From NCBI GenBank assembly GCA_933822405.4, contig CAKOGP040002058.1, forward strand, positions 165,732-229,731: 64,000 nucleotides of DNA, read 5' to 3'. A program made the position numbers and the translations under genes. The notes beneath the pieces were generated by a model that was not told the origin of the DNA, ran no database searches, and saw nothing but the letters and a program-made list of their open reading frames with translations. The stretch is from Cylindrotheca closterium (lineage: Eukaryota > Bacillariophyta > Bacillariophyceae > Bacillariales > Bacillariaceae). Positions 1 to 10,934 of the stretch are shown here, piece after piece (positions within the stretch are counted from its first letter, which is position 1; each line of letters opens with the position of its first letter).

Positions 1-437
1 TGACGAACAGACTGTGGCTGTTGTGATTGGTATCCCGCGTGGGCTTGTCTGGCATCCATGAGGTTGACATCGTGCTGCTCACCGCCGTCTGACCGAACTG
101 AATCCCAAATGGAGTCTCTGGCTCCTTTGCCTTGATTGCCCATGCCGACTGCCATTTTCAATGGTGCTGACTGTTTCGGTGACTTTGGAAAGGGAAGCCC
201 CAAAATAATTGCATCATCGTCGTCGTCGTCATCTGCCTCATCCATCAAAAATCTGCGGGCTGATGCGACAGCGTCTCGGGTGGTGCTGGAGCGGTCTCTC
301 AGCTGTTCAGAGTCATCCGAATCGCTGTCGCTACTATCACTATCGAACATATTCTCGTCACCGATGGCAGCCTTCATCGCCGCGAGTTGACGGTCGACCT
401 CTTGCTGGCGCTCTGCATTAGTTTTCTTACCACTCAT
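1..437 (-). CDS. LRR membrane protein, N-terminal part only (cut by window edge)
   Basis: An open frame starts at an ATG at 435-437 and runs off the left edge, giving about 145 residues. It matches the cytosolic N-terminus of the three complete LRR proteins in this window: an ER-Q-EVDRQL--MKAAIGDE block, an alternating Ser/Asp tract, then A-ASARRFLMDE and an Asp run, and a G-PFP block. Residues near 120-130 read NLMDARQAHAG; the paralogue at 11379-13097 has a related NLMDA--AHA block, while the paralogue at 1335-3050 lacks it. No membrane segment or LRR is inside the window, so those are inferred from the paralogues. The start is chosen by alignment with them. Confidence 0.85.
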   Translation of the reverse strand, partial: MSGKKTNAERQQEVDRQLAAMKAAIGDENMFDSDSSDSDSDDSEQLRDRSSTTRDAVASARRFLMDEADDDDDDDAIILGLPFPKSPKQSAPLKMAVGMGNQGKGARDSIWDSVRSDGGEQHDVNLMDARQAHAGYQSQQPQSVR

Positions 438-1334
438 GGTGGTTAGAGAGCAGTACTGTGATTCAACTTTTCACTGAAGCTATTCCTAGCTCTTGATTGT
501 GAAGAATTAGCAACAACAATTGGCGGGGGTGAAATTGAGTCTGTGGTATTGTTTTCTTGTTTCAGTAGCGGAGATATTCTGCTTTGTGACCCTGGTTTTT
601 CCAGTGGTGATTGTCCCTAAGTTTTATCAATTTCACGTTCAACGACCAATTAAAGGAACAGAAGTTGGTTAAGTACGTTTTCAATTTTTTCTGCCATATT
701 TATCGTTCGATGACCATTTTCTAGTGAAGCTAGCTCGCCGGATTGGCAAGTTTTCCATTTTTGGCATATTGCAACATCGATGATGATTTTCATCAACTGT
801 TTGTCGACTGCATGAAACCCTTTGATCAAAATGTGGGGCAATTCCAAACATGATTCTTACAGTCGAAATAAATCTTCCAATGCTGCGATTTGAGCCGAAG
901 TCAAATTGCTGATAGACCGACCATTACATGACCATGCATAATTGTGATTTTTTTAGAGAAACCCCGAACGTGAAGCCCAAATTTCAATGCAGTTTTTCAT
1001 TTCCGGCGGATCGACTCATGCGACTATTCGCCTTTGGTATATTTAAATAAAAAAAAATACTGTAGAGTACTGTTTTCGTAAACAAACACAAATATGTACG
1101 CAAGAAGGACTCTTTACCAAATTTGACAGAACAAGATGGAATCGGTGTCTCTATACCATAGAATAGACAGGGAATGAATTAGCAACATCGTTCTAAAGAA
1201 AACAATGGTATCCAGAATACAAGTAATATCGAGGTGGTCACCTTACTCCATGATAAAATGTGTAAACTAATAACAACGCTATACCTTACTTCAATTGGTG
1301 CCATGACTGAACCTCTTTCACTTTTCGTTAGTAT
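438..1334. other. intergenic, duplicated upstream region of an LRR gene
   Basis: No gene is supported here. The stretch just upstream of the start at 437 (about 490-590) and another at about 960-1000 closely match 3105-3190 and 3350-3390, upstream of the next LRR gene. The two LRR genes were therefore duplicated together with several hundred bases of 5' flank. The middle part (600-950) has diverged or is inserted. A poly-A tract lies at about 1047-1057. Confidence 0.6.
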
Positions 1335-3050
1335 TTACTTGCAGTCCGTACAACACTCACAGTGGACGCCCATTTCACCCTCCACCTTCGTCTGCGTACA
1401 GGTCGCACTAAGATAGGTCAATTTGTGTTCCGTTGTAAGGGAGCAAACAGAACGGGGCATATTCCCAGACAACTCGTTACCGTGTAGATGGACTTCCTGA
1501 AGGTGACGACTGTTGGCAAATACGTTCGGGATAGTACCAACGAGCTGATTATGGTTCAGAGTGAGAAGCTCGAGGTGGCTCAAGCTGGCAAAGTTGTTGG
1601 AGAGGTGGCCTGTCAACGAGTTGTCGTGAAGGTACAAGGCTTCCAACCGAGCCATGTCGTAAATGCCACTGGGCAAAGACCCGCCCAATTTGTTGCCCGC
1701 CAAATGCAAGGTTTCCATCCGGTCCAGATCTCGCACACTGTCGGGAATGTGACCATACAAGCTATTGTACTCGAGACGAATCTCCCTCAGTTTGGTAGCC
1801 GTTCCCAATTCAGGTGGAATCGTACCAGTAAAGCCGTTGTGTCCAGCATTCAACACACGAAGATCGGCACTGGTACTTAGCAAAGTAGGCGGAATGCTTC
1901 CATACAAGTCGTTGTGAGCAATCGAAAACATGCGAAGTGCCGACCATCCACCCAACTCATCAGGAATCGTTCCTTCCAGCGCATTATCTTGAAGATCCAA
2001 AAAGAAGAGATCTTTGAATGTGTTGAGTTCGACAGGAATCGTACCTTTCACCTCATTGGAAGACAAGTTCAACTCAAAGACAGGACCGTTGCCAAAGTGC
2101 TTTTCGATACTGCCTTCGGTGCCCAAACATTGGACTCCATACCACTTGCAATATCCTTCGTTAGAAAGCCAACCATCAGAGTTGGTCCAATGCTGTCCAT
2201 CCATCGAATAGTAGACTACCGCTAACGCATAGCGTTGAGCCAAGTAAGGATTGTGTTTGTTGGAGGAAGCTTGGGAGGAATTTTCTTCTATCCATCGCAA
2301 AGCGGCTGCTTGGGGAGAGTTGGGGTCATCTAGAACGGCTTCGGTAAGAACTCCGTGCTTCATCAAAGCCGCTTTACTATCTTCGGAATGTTCTTCCGCA
2401 GGACTTTCGATTGGCGCTGGTGCATGTTGAAAGCTCGTGCCAAAGTCGTAAATATAGTATCCAAAAACGAACAATGACCCCAATGCAATGAGCCAAAGAA
2501 CGGTGCCCCACATACAAGCCAGGTAGGAAAACTTGCTTTTGGAATTTTCTTGAATGAATTCTTCGCCCTCGGTTGCGTCGGCGTCGTTCCAAATACCAGG
2601 AGAACCGAGACGCTTGGCACTGGGACGTTTGCTCTGGAGGAAGAGATTGGAGAGAGATTGACGAACAGACTGTGGCTGTTGTGACTGCTCACTGCCGTCT
2701 GACCGAACTGAATCCCAAATGGAGTCTCTGGCTCCTTTGCCTTGATTGCCCATGCCAGCTGCCATTTTTACGTGTAATTTGGCTGGTGACTTTTTCGGTG
2801 TCATTGGACGGGGAAACCCCAACACGATTGCGTCGTCGTAGTCGTCATCATCATCCATCAAGAATCTGCGGGCTGATGCGACGGCGTCTCGGGTGGTGTT
2901 GGAGCGCTGCCTTAGCTGCCCAGAATCATCCGAATCGCTGTCACTACTATCACTGTCGAAGATATCCTCATCGCCGATGGCAGCCTTCATCAGCGCGAGT
3001 TGGCGGTCGACCTCTTGCTGGCGCTCTTCATTGGTTTTCCTACCACTCAT
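1335..3050 (-). CDS. Single-pass membrane protein with LRR ectodomain
   Basis: 571 residues without introns. Residues 1-170 are cytosolic-looking: an acidic Ser/Asp tract after the conserved MKAAIGDED block, then SVRQSLSNLFL. A single hydrophobic segment lies at about 178-204 (start LACMWGTVLW, end FGYYIYDF). The C-terminal 370 residues hold an N-cap region (YALAVVYYS, W-NSDGWLS, CKWYGVQCLG) followed by about nine plant-type LRRs (LxxLxLxxNxLxGxIP), and end in a Cys-rich HCECCTDCK. There is no kinase domain. By family analogy it is a type II surface receptor-like or adhesion protein; the ligand is unknown. The LRR half is almost the same as that of the gene at 14436-16205, while the N-terminal halves differ clearly. 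Confidence 0.9.
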   Translation of the reverse strand: MSGRKTNEERQQEVDRQLALMKAAIGDEDIFDSDSSDSDSDDSGQLRQRSNTTRDAVASARRFLMDDDDDYDDAIVLGFPRPMTPKKSPAKLHVKMAAGMGNQGKGARDSIWDSVRSDGSEQSQQPQSVRQSLSNLFLQSKRPSAKRLGSPGIWNDADATEGEEFIQENSKSKFSYLACMWGTVLWLIALGSLFVFGYYIYDFGTSFQHAPAPIESPAEEHSEDSKAALMKHGVLTEAVLDDPNSPQAAALRWIEENSSQASSNKHNPYLAQRYALAVVYYSMDGQHWTNSDGWLSNEGYCKWYGVQCLGTEGSIEKHFGNGPVFELNLSSNEVKGTIPVELNTFKDLFFLDLQDNALEGTIPDELGGWSALRMFSIAHNDLYGSIPPTLLSTSADLRVLNAGHNGFTGTIPPELGTATKLREIRLEYNSLYGHIPDSVRDLDRMETLHLAGNKLGGSLPSGIYDMARLEALYLHDNSLTGHLSNNFASLSHLELLTLNHNQLVGTIPNVFANSRHLQEVHLHGNELSGNMPRSVCSLTTEHKLTYLSATCTQTKVEGEMGVHCECCTDCK

Positions 3051-3689
3051 GGTGGTTACAGAGTAGAACTTTGTTTCGAGTGCTCACTGTAGGGGTTCCT
3101 AGCTCTTGATTGTGAAGAATTAGCAACAACAATTGGCGGGGGTGAAAGTGAGTCTGGAATATTGTGTTCTTGTTTCGGTACACCGGAGATATTCTGGTGC
3201 TTATCGTTTCGCCATCGCTGTAGCGTTTTTAGCAAATTGGTTAAGTAATTCGAATACCAAACTTTTCGGTCATATTTACTTTTTATAACCACACATAGTG
3301 ATAACAGTTCGCCAGTTTGTCGTTCTGATCGACATCAAGCACAAAAAAACACCGAACGTGAAGCCTGATTTCCATGCAGTTTTTCAGTGGTGTCGATTGA
3401 CTGGTAATGTGTGACGCTACTGACTCCTCGCCTTCAAACAGATCTTGAATCTACCGGTATTCTGTAATACTTAGAGCATACTTTGTCTACTTTTAAAATT
3501 TTCCCGGTACATTGTTTGAAATCTGTATTAATAGCTGTTTGCGTAAACAAACACAAACCAGTATATAATACCAAATGGATTGATTCATTTTCAAAATTGT
3601 CATCAAAAGTCACTTGCAAAGAAGCATTCGTTGCATTACTTTCGCCATTGTGCATATGTTCCCTAGATGTACACAAGACGGATACTAGC
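3051..3689. other. intergenic between LRR gene 5' end and ATPase 3' end
   Basis: No gene is supported. The first part (3105-3390) is the second copy of the duplicated 5' flank also seen at 490-1000. The rest is AT-rich and holds only short chance frames. Confidence 0.6.
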
Positions 3690-6600
3690 TTAGACGATCC
3701 CGTCCCCCGCAACATCATTACCAACTAGGGATTGCATTTCAATCAAGTCCTTGTTTAGCTGTTTTTTGTCGATAGCCAGTTTTGGATCTTCGTGGGTGGA
3801 TGAAAGGACTTTCATCCCGTTGAGTGTTACCAGAAGCATGATTCCGACATCCGAACCCACTGCCAACAGCAATGACATTTCTCCATTGAAAGTCATAGCG
3901 ACAACAACCAGCTTTCCAAGAAGACTCAAGATGATGTTCTCTTTGATCGTCTTTCGTACCTTCTTTCCAATAGAAATGGTCTCCGTGATCTTGGAAAGAT
4001 TAGAATCCATCAGTGTAATGTCACTAGTTACCATTGCCATTGCCGCGCCCTCTCCCAACGCACATCCTATATCTGCGGTGGCCAAAGCTGGCGCATCATT
4101 GATACCATCACCACAGAATAAGACATATTGCTGCTTTTGCCAAATAGCACAGCCTCTTGCCGGTGTTCTCTTCAAGTTTTCAACGTATTTGTACTTTTCT
4201 TCGGGTAGCATCTGGCTCCGAACGCATTCTGGAGCGATACCAATTTCATTTGCAACAGCATTCGCAACTCCGTAACTATCACCAGTACAAAGCATGATTT
4301 CGATACCTTCATCTCGCAGATCCTGAACCACGGATCTGGCTTCCTTCCGAATGGTGTCCTTGACGCAAAAGGCTCCCATGATGCCCTCTTCTTTGGTGCC
4401 AATAAATCCAATCATTGATCCGGTACCGGCCCAAGAATTAGTCTTCTCTCTTTCATTTGCTGGTAGTGAATCCAAGAGATTTAACCGAGCAAATAGACGC
4501 TGGTTTCCAACGTAAACAATTGTACCACCGACATTGGCGCTGACCCCTTCTCCCTTCAAGAGAGTATGATCTGACATTATCAGATCACGTGGTATGAGCG
4601 CATTTTCATCTTTGGCAGATTGAACCAGACAAGCGGCAACGGGATGGCTGGACCGTCCTTCAATCAGCGCCAAGAGTGCCAAAAGTTCGCGGCGTGTTTT
4701 TGTTAAAGAGAAAACGTCGAAATGAACCAAGGAAAAGACTCCATTAGTCAGCGTTCCAGTCTTGTCGAACACAACCTTGTCAACGCTCCCCATTGCCTCG
4801 AGCTTTGCACCACCCTTTACGACGATACCCTTTTGTGCAGTAGCCGCAAGCCCCGCGGCGTAGGTGACCGGCGTACTTATGGTGAGAGAACAGGGGCATG
4901 CAATGACAATGATAATGAGACTATTCAGCATCCATTGATGGGCATTTTCCGACCCGATGAACAGTGGTACCATGAGCATCAGAAGTGCGAGGACCATGAC
5001 AGTAGGCGTGTAGGTACGGGCAAATGAATCAATGAGCTTTTCTGTTTCCGAGCGATTCGATTGTGCATCTTCGACCAGTTGAATCAGGCGAGACACTGCT
5101 GAATCCTCCACCGTTGCAGTGGTTCTGACGACAAGTTGAGTTTTCCCAATGTTGATAGTACCACCTTTCACTTTGTCGCCTACAGCTTTGGATATTGGGA
5201 CCGATTCGCCTGTCAAACTAGATTCGTCAACCAACGAATGGCCTTCAACAATGACACCGTCCGTGGCAATCTTATCACCAGTCTTTACCGAGACAAGAGA
5301 TCCCAGAATTACTTTGTCGGCTGGGACAATTGTGATTTCTTGCGTCCCTGGATGGATGACATTGGCATACTCGGGCTTCATGTCGCAGATATCCTTCAAG
5401 GCCTCGCGAGCTTGTCGACTTGCGCGTCGTTCCAACAACTCGGAAATAGAAAAGAGGAAGGCCACAGACGCTGCTTCATCGTACTGTTGTAAGCTTATGG
5501 CACCAATCGCGGCTGTTGTCATCATACAATTGGCATCAAACTGACACCGACGAAGTGTCCGGAAAGCTTTTTTCAAGATTGGAGGTAGTCCAAACGCAAC
5601 TGAAGCCAATCCAAAATATTTGAAGGATTCTCTGTATTATTTGAAACCAGCAAATAAAAGAGGGTGAGATGAGATGATTTAGAACGTTCAAGTGGGAGCT
5701 CCGCGGTATTTGGCAGCCAATAAACTTACAATACTTCAAAGTGACTAGGCAAGCTGAGAATCCAAAATATTCCACTCATAGTAACGTTGCAGCGAAGAAC
5801 ATTGAAGGAAAGAAACGTAGTATCTTCTTGCATCAAACTAGGCGATGATACTCGGACAGAACCCGTAGTGGTGCTATCTCCACCTTCTGGACCCTTGGGC
5901 ATGTAAAGGTTGCAACTGGCACCATCCACCGCGACAACAACTGAAATTTTGCATTGTGCTTTCAGCGTCGCAGCAATATCGGCGACGGGCACTTCGATTG
6001 GATCATGTTCCACCTTTATTGTCTTTGAGATTGAATTGGGGTGAATAGCACGTACTTTGTGGTCGCATTTGTATTCATCACGCAAAGCTTTCACCAAGTC
6101 TTGGACATTCTGTCGGCTCCAGTCATGACCCACGGAAAGGGTCGAGACCACAAATTTCGAACGCTCCATTTGTTCCATGTCTCCTTTAAGCGAAGTGCTG
6201 TTTGTAGCACTAGCATCTGTCCCTACAAAGTTGGAACCGTCGTGAATAATCTTTGTTGGAAATCCTTGGTCTTCCAAGGTTTGCGCCAGCTGTAAAACAG
6301 TTACTGTTTCAGGACAATGGTGGACTATAACAGTCTTGGAGATCAATTGAATTTGCACCCTTGATACACCTTTGACTAGTCTTAATATTCTCCTGACAAT
6401 TGGGACTTCGGTGGTGCAACAAATTCCTTTCACAAAGAACTTTGATTTCACTTCTACTGAACTGCGTTGTGATGGAACAGCCAGTGGGTTATTCGGTAGG
6501 GGCATTATCGTATTCGGACTAACTAACGAAGTTCCAACAAAGATTTCACTTTCACTTAGGCTGCTACCTCCATTGCTGTCATTGCTGCCCAGACTACTTG

Positions 6601-7231
6601 CCGTCGTAGTTGTCGATGTTGCAATGGTCACCTTTCCAGAACTATCACGCTTGTTGGAGTCGGGAGAAATGAAGCTACAATACAGAAAGTTGAGATTGTT
6701 GTCATCTCCAGAGGCATAATCAACATTCATCCCAGGTGTTGCCGAGAAGAGCATTGTAGGCGGTGGTAAGGGGGGTGTCACATGTGTTTGTTGTGTTGCT
6801 TTGGCTGGTGATGTCTTGTACAGGTGAGGTGCTCCATAAGTTCGCGAGTCTGTGACATTTGTTCTAGTTTCAGCAGGAACTGAAGGATCAGCTGTAGGTG
6901 CACAAGGACCACAGTATAGTTGGCCCAAGCTGATACCAGTGGATGCACCGATAGAATACCTGTTCACTCCTGTCAGAACTGGAAGGGGTAGAGGCAGTCG
7001 CGTTGATACGTTTTCGGCCAAATTTCTTGATATTTGTTTCTCCCGATTTTCGCTCTCCTTCAAGCCTTCATCCCGATCGTGTAGCTCTCGGTATCGCTGA
7101 TCCCGAGAATGGGCTACTAGCTCGGGAAGTGTATGCAGAGCCTCTGTCTCCATTGTAAAGGTCAATGGTAACGGTAATTGTATTCGTCTTTTGTTTCTTT
7201 TTGAACTGTTCACGATTGTCGTCATCATCAC
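3690..7231 (-). CDS. P1B-2 type heavy-metal (Zn/Cd/Pb) transporting ATPase
   Basis: Two exons: 7231-5730 and 5631-3690. The 98-nt intron has donor GTAAGT and acceptor ACAG, and the join restores frame in the middle of the first membrane helices. The product is 1147 residues. The N-terminal 250 residues are low complexity. A heavy-metal-associated domain follows with the GICCTTEVP motif (about 268), as in plant HMA2/HMA4, and then a second HMA-like fold lacking the Cys pair. The core shows TGES, the CPC metal site (about 746), DKTGT phosphorylation site (about 788), SHP and GDGINDAP (about 1008). The last helices carry N(x)7K and DxG(x)7N, the signature of subgroup P1B-2, so Zn2+ or Cd2+ export is the likely job. 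The location (plasma membrane or vacuole) cannot be read. Confidence 0.93.
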
Positions 7232-7617
7232 AACAAAAAGCTCTCAAGAATTACTGGAAATTGAGTCGTTTGGGAGAAGGTAAATGTCGTATACGACACA
7301 TTCGTTTATTAACAAGACAAGAGGATCAACTCAGTCGTGACAAGAACCGTTTCTTCACAATGAGAAACAATATAGCGGATGCAACTTACGTGTGCAGAAT
7401 TGAGGATCTGACATCACCCCAATCTTTCATGAACTAAAATTGTGTGTAACATATCTTTTCGTTTCAGTACCCAGTATTTGTGAGAAGCAGGCTCAAGAAG
7501 CTTTGCACTGTAGTAGGACTAGACTATCTAAAAGTAATGTGTATGTTATTATGATTGTATGAATTCTACAAATATTCCTTGATGCTTTCAATGTTCTACT
7601 GAATCAATCAGAGCACC
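7232..7617. other. intergenic between ATPase start and globin-like gene end
   Basis: It holds the 5' region of the ATPase gene and the 3' region of the gene at 7618-8193. No further gene or clear signal is seen. Confidence 0.5.
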
Positions 7618-8193
7618 TCAAGCACTCTTGGCAGCTAGGATCCGGACTTCAGCGACTCGATGGGATAGAGCGATTTCTTCCATACCAACACCATCTTCTG
7701 CAATAATGTTGCGCAGCATTTCGAAGCGTGTCTTGCATCGATCAAAGGCTTCAGCTTCGATCCAGGATTCATGAAGGGCGGCTTCAAACATTTGTTGCAA
7801 GATCTCAAAATGGCTGGCATATAATCCCAGTTCGAGGAGCGAGTAGTTCTTGAGGAGGACATCGTTTCGCAACTTTTCGTCTTGACATCGAGACTCTGTC
7901 AGGGCAAAGGCGACATCGACAAGACTATTCATGCGGGATGCAAGAACTTCAGTGTCAAGATGACAGAAGATTTCCTCCAGTTCACTTTCCTCTTGGATCT
8001 TTTCGCAGAAGGAAAGAATGAGAAAATCGTACTGTTCTTTTCCTCCAATTTCTTCTATAAGATCGTCCTTTGGTGAAACGGCAACGTGACTCTGGTGCAT
8101 ATCGATTCGTTTGCACATTATGCAGTATGTTCTTGGTTTTGCTTCTGCGTTGCGATTTAAAAGATTTCTTGGTTTAGTTTGTTTGACAGGCAA
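7618..8193 (-). CDS. Small globin-like (truncated haemoglobin-type) protein, tentative
   Basis: 191 residues. After a short N-terminal extension with a C-I-M-C pair, the order EEIGGKEQYDFLILSFCEKI, then ESELEEIFCHLD, then LGLYASHFEILQQMFEAAL, follows the pattern of group 1 or 2 truncated globins (IGG start, 'F--KI--D--L--FF', 'L-I---HF--L'). The position where the proximal F8 His is normally found (the 'aHa-L' element) reads KNYSLLELGL, so the haem ligand seems missing. It may be a non-haem globin-fold protein, or the resemblance may be only helical. The fold assignment is inference from motif spacing. Confidence 0.5.
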   Translation of the reverse strand: MPVKQTKPRNLLNRNAEAKPRTYCIMCKRIDMHQSHVAVSPKDDLIEEIGGKEQYDFLILSFCEKIQEESELEEIFCHLDTEVLASRMNSLVDVAFALTESRCQDEKLRNDVLLKNYSLLELGLYASHFEILQQMFEAALHESWIEAEAFDRCKTRFEMLRNIIAEDGVGMEEIALSHRVAEVRILAAKSA

Positions 8194-9122
8194 GCCAGTC
8201 TTTTGGTTTTGTGCGATAAAAGCTTTGAGATTACTTGCTTTGATTCGCTTGGATACGAAATCGATTTTGTAAATCCTGGTTTAAATGGATGTGATGCGTT
8301 TTTATAGTTAATTTCTTGTTTCGGTTTCTTTGATAACAAATCAATTTTGTGAGAATAGTCAACATCAACGCTGGATTGAAGACCCACACCAAATCTAAAA
8401 GTGACAAAACCGCAACCGTTGAGAGGCGCTTGTCACTTGAGCTTATAATAGTATGCAGTAAATAAAAACTGTCATAAAAAATCTTTCATCTCTCTGTTTT
8501 CTTCGGATCAAGAACACTGCGGTATCCACACGGGCAATGGAATTCATTCTATCCTGCGTAGAATGAATGGGTTACTCTTCGCCCTTCTGTGTGATACATT
8601 TTCGGTTTCTTTGATGGATTTAAAATAAAATTTTGTGAGCCTAAATCAAACGTGAACACCACCACCTAAAAATGGTGAAAAAAGAGACCCACCCCAAATG
8701 ACCCATTTTTGCAAACATTTATTAGGGCTGTGACAGAAAGTACAATTGTCATCAAGAATCCTCATTCTTGACAAGAATGCTGTCAAGTTTGCTAAACAAA
8801 ACCGCCATTTTGTGGGTACAATGACGTGCCTTGTAGGTATCGGTTAATCGTCAAATCCATGGTATAATTCTACAAATTCTCATTCCAACTATTCCGCAGC
8901 TGCAATCGCTTGTCAATTGCCAGTTGGTCCATCCATAGGAGGGCAGGAGGAAATGAAACGAGACTGACTCGATGTACGAACAGAGTCATGTGACCTGATA
9001 GGAAAATGGGGGGTGGCTAGAGCAAGAACCAAGTTAATCATCGTTAGAAAGGTATCCATATAACAATCAAACAAGAGGAAGGCCCTCCTCCGCTCTTCTG
9101 ACTCAAAACAGAAAGCACAAAT
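8194..9122. other. intergenic, AT-rich
   Basis: No supported gene. There are three loosely similar short stretches around 8250, 8330 and 8610 (GATxxxxxATxxATTTTGT), possibly the remains of a short repeat. No tRNA or other structured element was found by eye. Confidence 0.4.
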
Positions 9123-10934
9123 CTATCGACGATCTCTCTGTACAGTGAACCAGTCAAGGTCACATGGCAAGAGAGGCTTAATCAGTGATTTGCTCGCCGT
9201 GTTTGCTTCCCATAGAAGTTCAGCGACGTGAGGAATTACGGCATCGGCGCCGCAGGTGGTACGACACTTGCCTCTATCAATTCCATTCATTTCTCCCAGG
9301 GCACCATTTGACCATTCCATTCCTTCCTTCTTCCACAATGCAAGTTCCAGAATCGATGTGAGCTCCACTTTCAGATAAGCTGCCATGGAATCTTGAATTC
9401 GACCCAGGGTTCTTCTGCGGTCTGACAAAAAGAACGCACGGTTCCGTAGAGTGAGTCCGCTTGGAGGTCGGGCCCAATTCACCAATTCCAAGTGCGACAG
9501 AACGTCCAATTTCCATCCTTGCAGGCCCCATCCAGTCATGGCAGCACCAACAATCCTTTCATACACCAAAGCTTTCAATGGGTTAACCTGTGGGTTGCGG
9601 TTCGTCATTAGATAGTCCATCATGGTCTTCCAAGTTCTATCTCTCAAAGGAAGACTATTCAGAGGGTATCTTTTGAGCAAAATCTTCATGAGATCCAACC
9701 GCACTTTTCCAGCAGTTGCGAGAATGTGAAATGGCGTCATTCGAAAGGAATCGTGTAGTAGTTTGCCATCATCGTTATCGTACTCATCCAATAATGCCTC
9801 CAGCGCTTCCACAGTGGTATTCGAAACATAATAACAAGCGGCATGAATGGGAAGATTTGCAAACCGATTGTGATATTTATCCGGGGTCTTGTCTTCACTT
9901 GTTTTGTTGAGGGCTGGTCGCAGCCCCATGCACATGGTAAAATCGGCCGGTTCGCATTCCAAAGGAAGGGAGACGGTGACCAATGAGGAACATTGGGAAA
10001 AAGGTCTTCTTTCGAATCGAGTTTTCATGTTGGATCCAAATTCGACTCCTACCAAGCCTTTGCAGTAAGCAAAGGCTGCATCTTCAATCACCTTGAGCGA
10101 AGTGGGCAAGGAGATTGTGGATAATGATTCACAATATCCAAAGGCAAGGCTCTCAATACATTCCAGGCCTTCTCGGAGATCAACTTCGGCTAGAGACGAA
10201 CAGCTACAAAATGCCTCGCTGCGAATAGTCTTGACTGTCATGGGAACGGACACTGTCCGCAACAGTTTGCAGTAAACAAAGGTGCTGGCACCGATTTCTT
10301 GCAATCCGTTTGGTAGATACACATCAGTGAGGGTAAGACAACCGCGACAGAGACCCCTTGTATTAGGTACTAGTTTGGTTGGAGAAGACACGATTGCCAA
10401 TCGTTGCAATTTGTAACAATCTTGAAACACATTGTCCCCCAGTTTCATTTCGATCCCATGGCCATCGCGGGGCATCATCTTGAGTTCAAATTCCACAATG
10501 GATTCGCAATTCAAAAAGGCCGATCCACCAATGGATTCCACAGAGGAAGGAAGTGAGCTTATGGATAGCTTGACACAATTTTCAAACGCGCGGACACCAA
10601 CGGATTTCAATCCTTCTGAGAGATTCACCTCCACCAACGATTTGCAACATTGAAAGGCTTGTTTGCCAATCACTTGCACAGAGGGTGGAATTTGGAGAGT
10701 TTCCAATGCCGCACAACGTTGAAAGGCATTCTCTCCAATCTCTGTTAGATGCTTGTGGAGGACTACTTGTGTTAAAAAGCGGCAATTTTGAAAGGAATCC
10801 TTTATTAGGACACGGACCGAAGGATCAATGGTCAAACGAATAATCTTTATTTTTGGTATTCCTTTCAATGGTTCTTGTTCATTCGTTACCAATCGGTGTG
10901 TACATTGACGATGGTTGGATTCTTCTGTCGCCAT
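9123..10934 (-). CDS. BspA-type leucine-rich repeat protein (LRR_5) with ankyrin-like segment
   Basis: 603 residues in one exon. Residues about 30-330 are repeats of roughly 23 residues with the pattern I----F--C--L--V-LP--L--IG--AF--C, the BspA/LRR_5 type abundant in diatoms and in some protists and bacteria. Residues about 345-435 (LPIHAACYY, then TPFHILATAG, then LLKRYPLN) look like degenerate ankyrin repeats. The tail is helical without known motif. There is no signal peptide or membrane segment, so it is probably cytosolic or nuclear and a protein-binding scaffold. This architecture is common in diatom genomes, and no specific role can be assigned. Confidence 0.85.
   Translation of the reverse strand: MATEESNHRQCTHRLVTNEQEPLKGIPKIKIIRLTIDPSVRVLIKDSFQNCRFLTQVVLHKHLTEIGENAFQRCAALETLQIPPSVQVIGKQAFQCCKSLVEVNLSEGLKSVGVRAFENCVKLSISSLPSSVESIGGSAFLNCESIVEFELKMMPRDGHGIEMKLGDNVFQDCYKLQRLAIVSSPTKLVPNTRGLCRGCLTLTDVYLPNGLQEIGASTFVYCKLLRTVSVPMTVKTIRSEAFCSCSSLAEVDLREGLECIESLAFGYCESLSTISLPTSLKVIEDAAFAYCKGLVGVEFGSNMKTRFERRPFSQCSSLVTVSLPLECEPADFTMCMGLRPALNKTSEDKTPDKYHNRFANLPIHAACYYVSNTTVEALEALLDEYDNDDGKLLHDSFRMTPFHILATAGKVRLDLMKILLKRYPLNSLPLRDRTWKTMMDYLMTNRNPQVNPLKALVYERIVGAAMTGWGLQGWKLDVLSHLELVNWARPPSGLTLRNRAFFLSDRRRTLGRIQDSMAAYLKVELTSILELALWKKEGMEWSNGALGEMNGIDRGKCRTTCGADAVIPHVAELLWEANTASKSLIKPLLPCDLDWFTVQRDRR

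Noticed and set aside
1488..1880. Long antisense frames over the LRR genes
   Set aside because: They mirror codon bias of the LRR repeats in the other strand and recur in each paralogue; no independent support.
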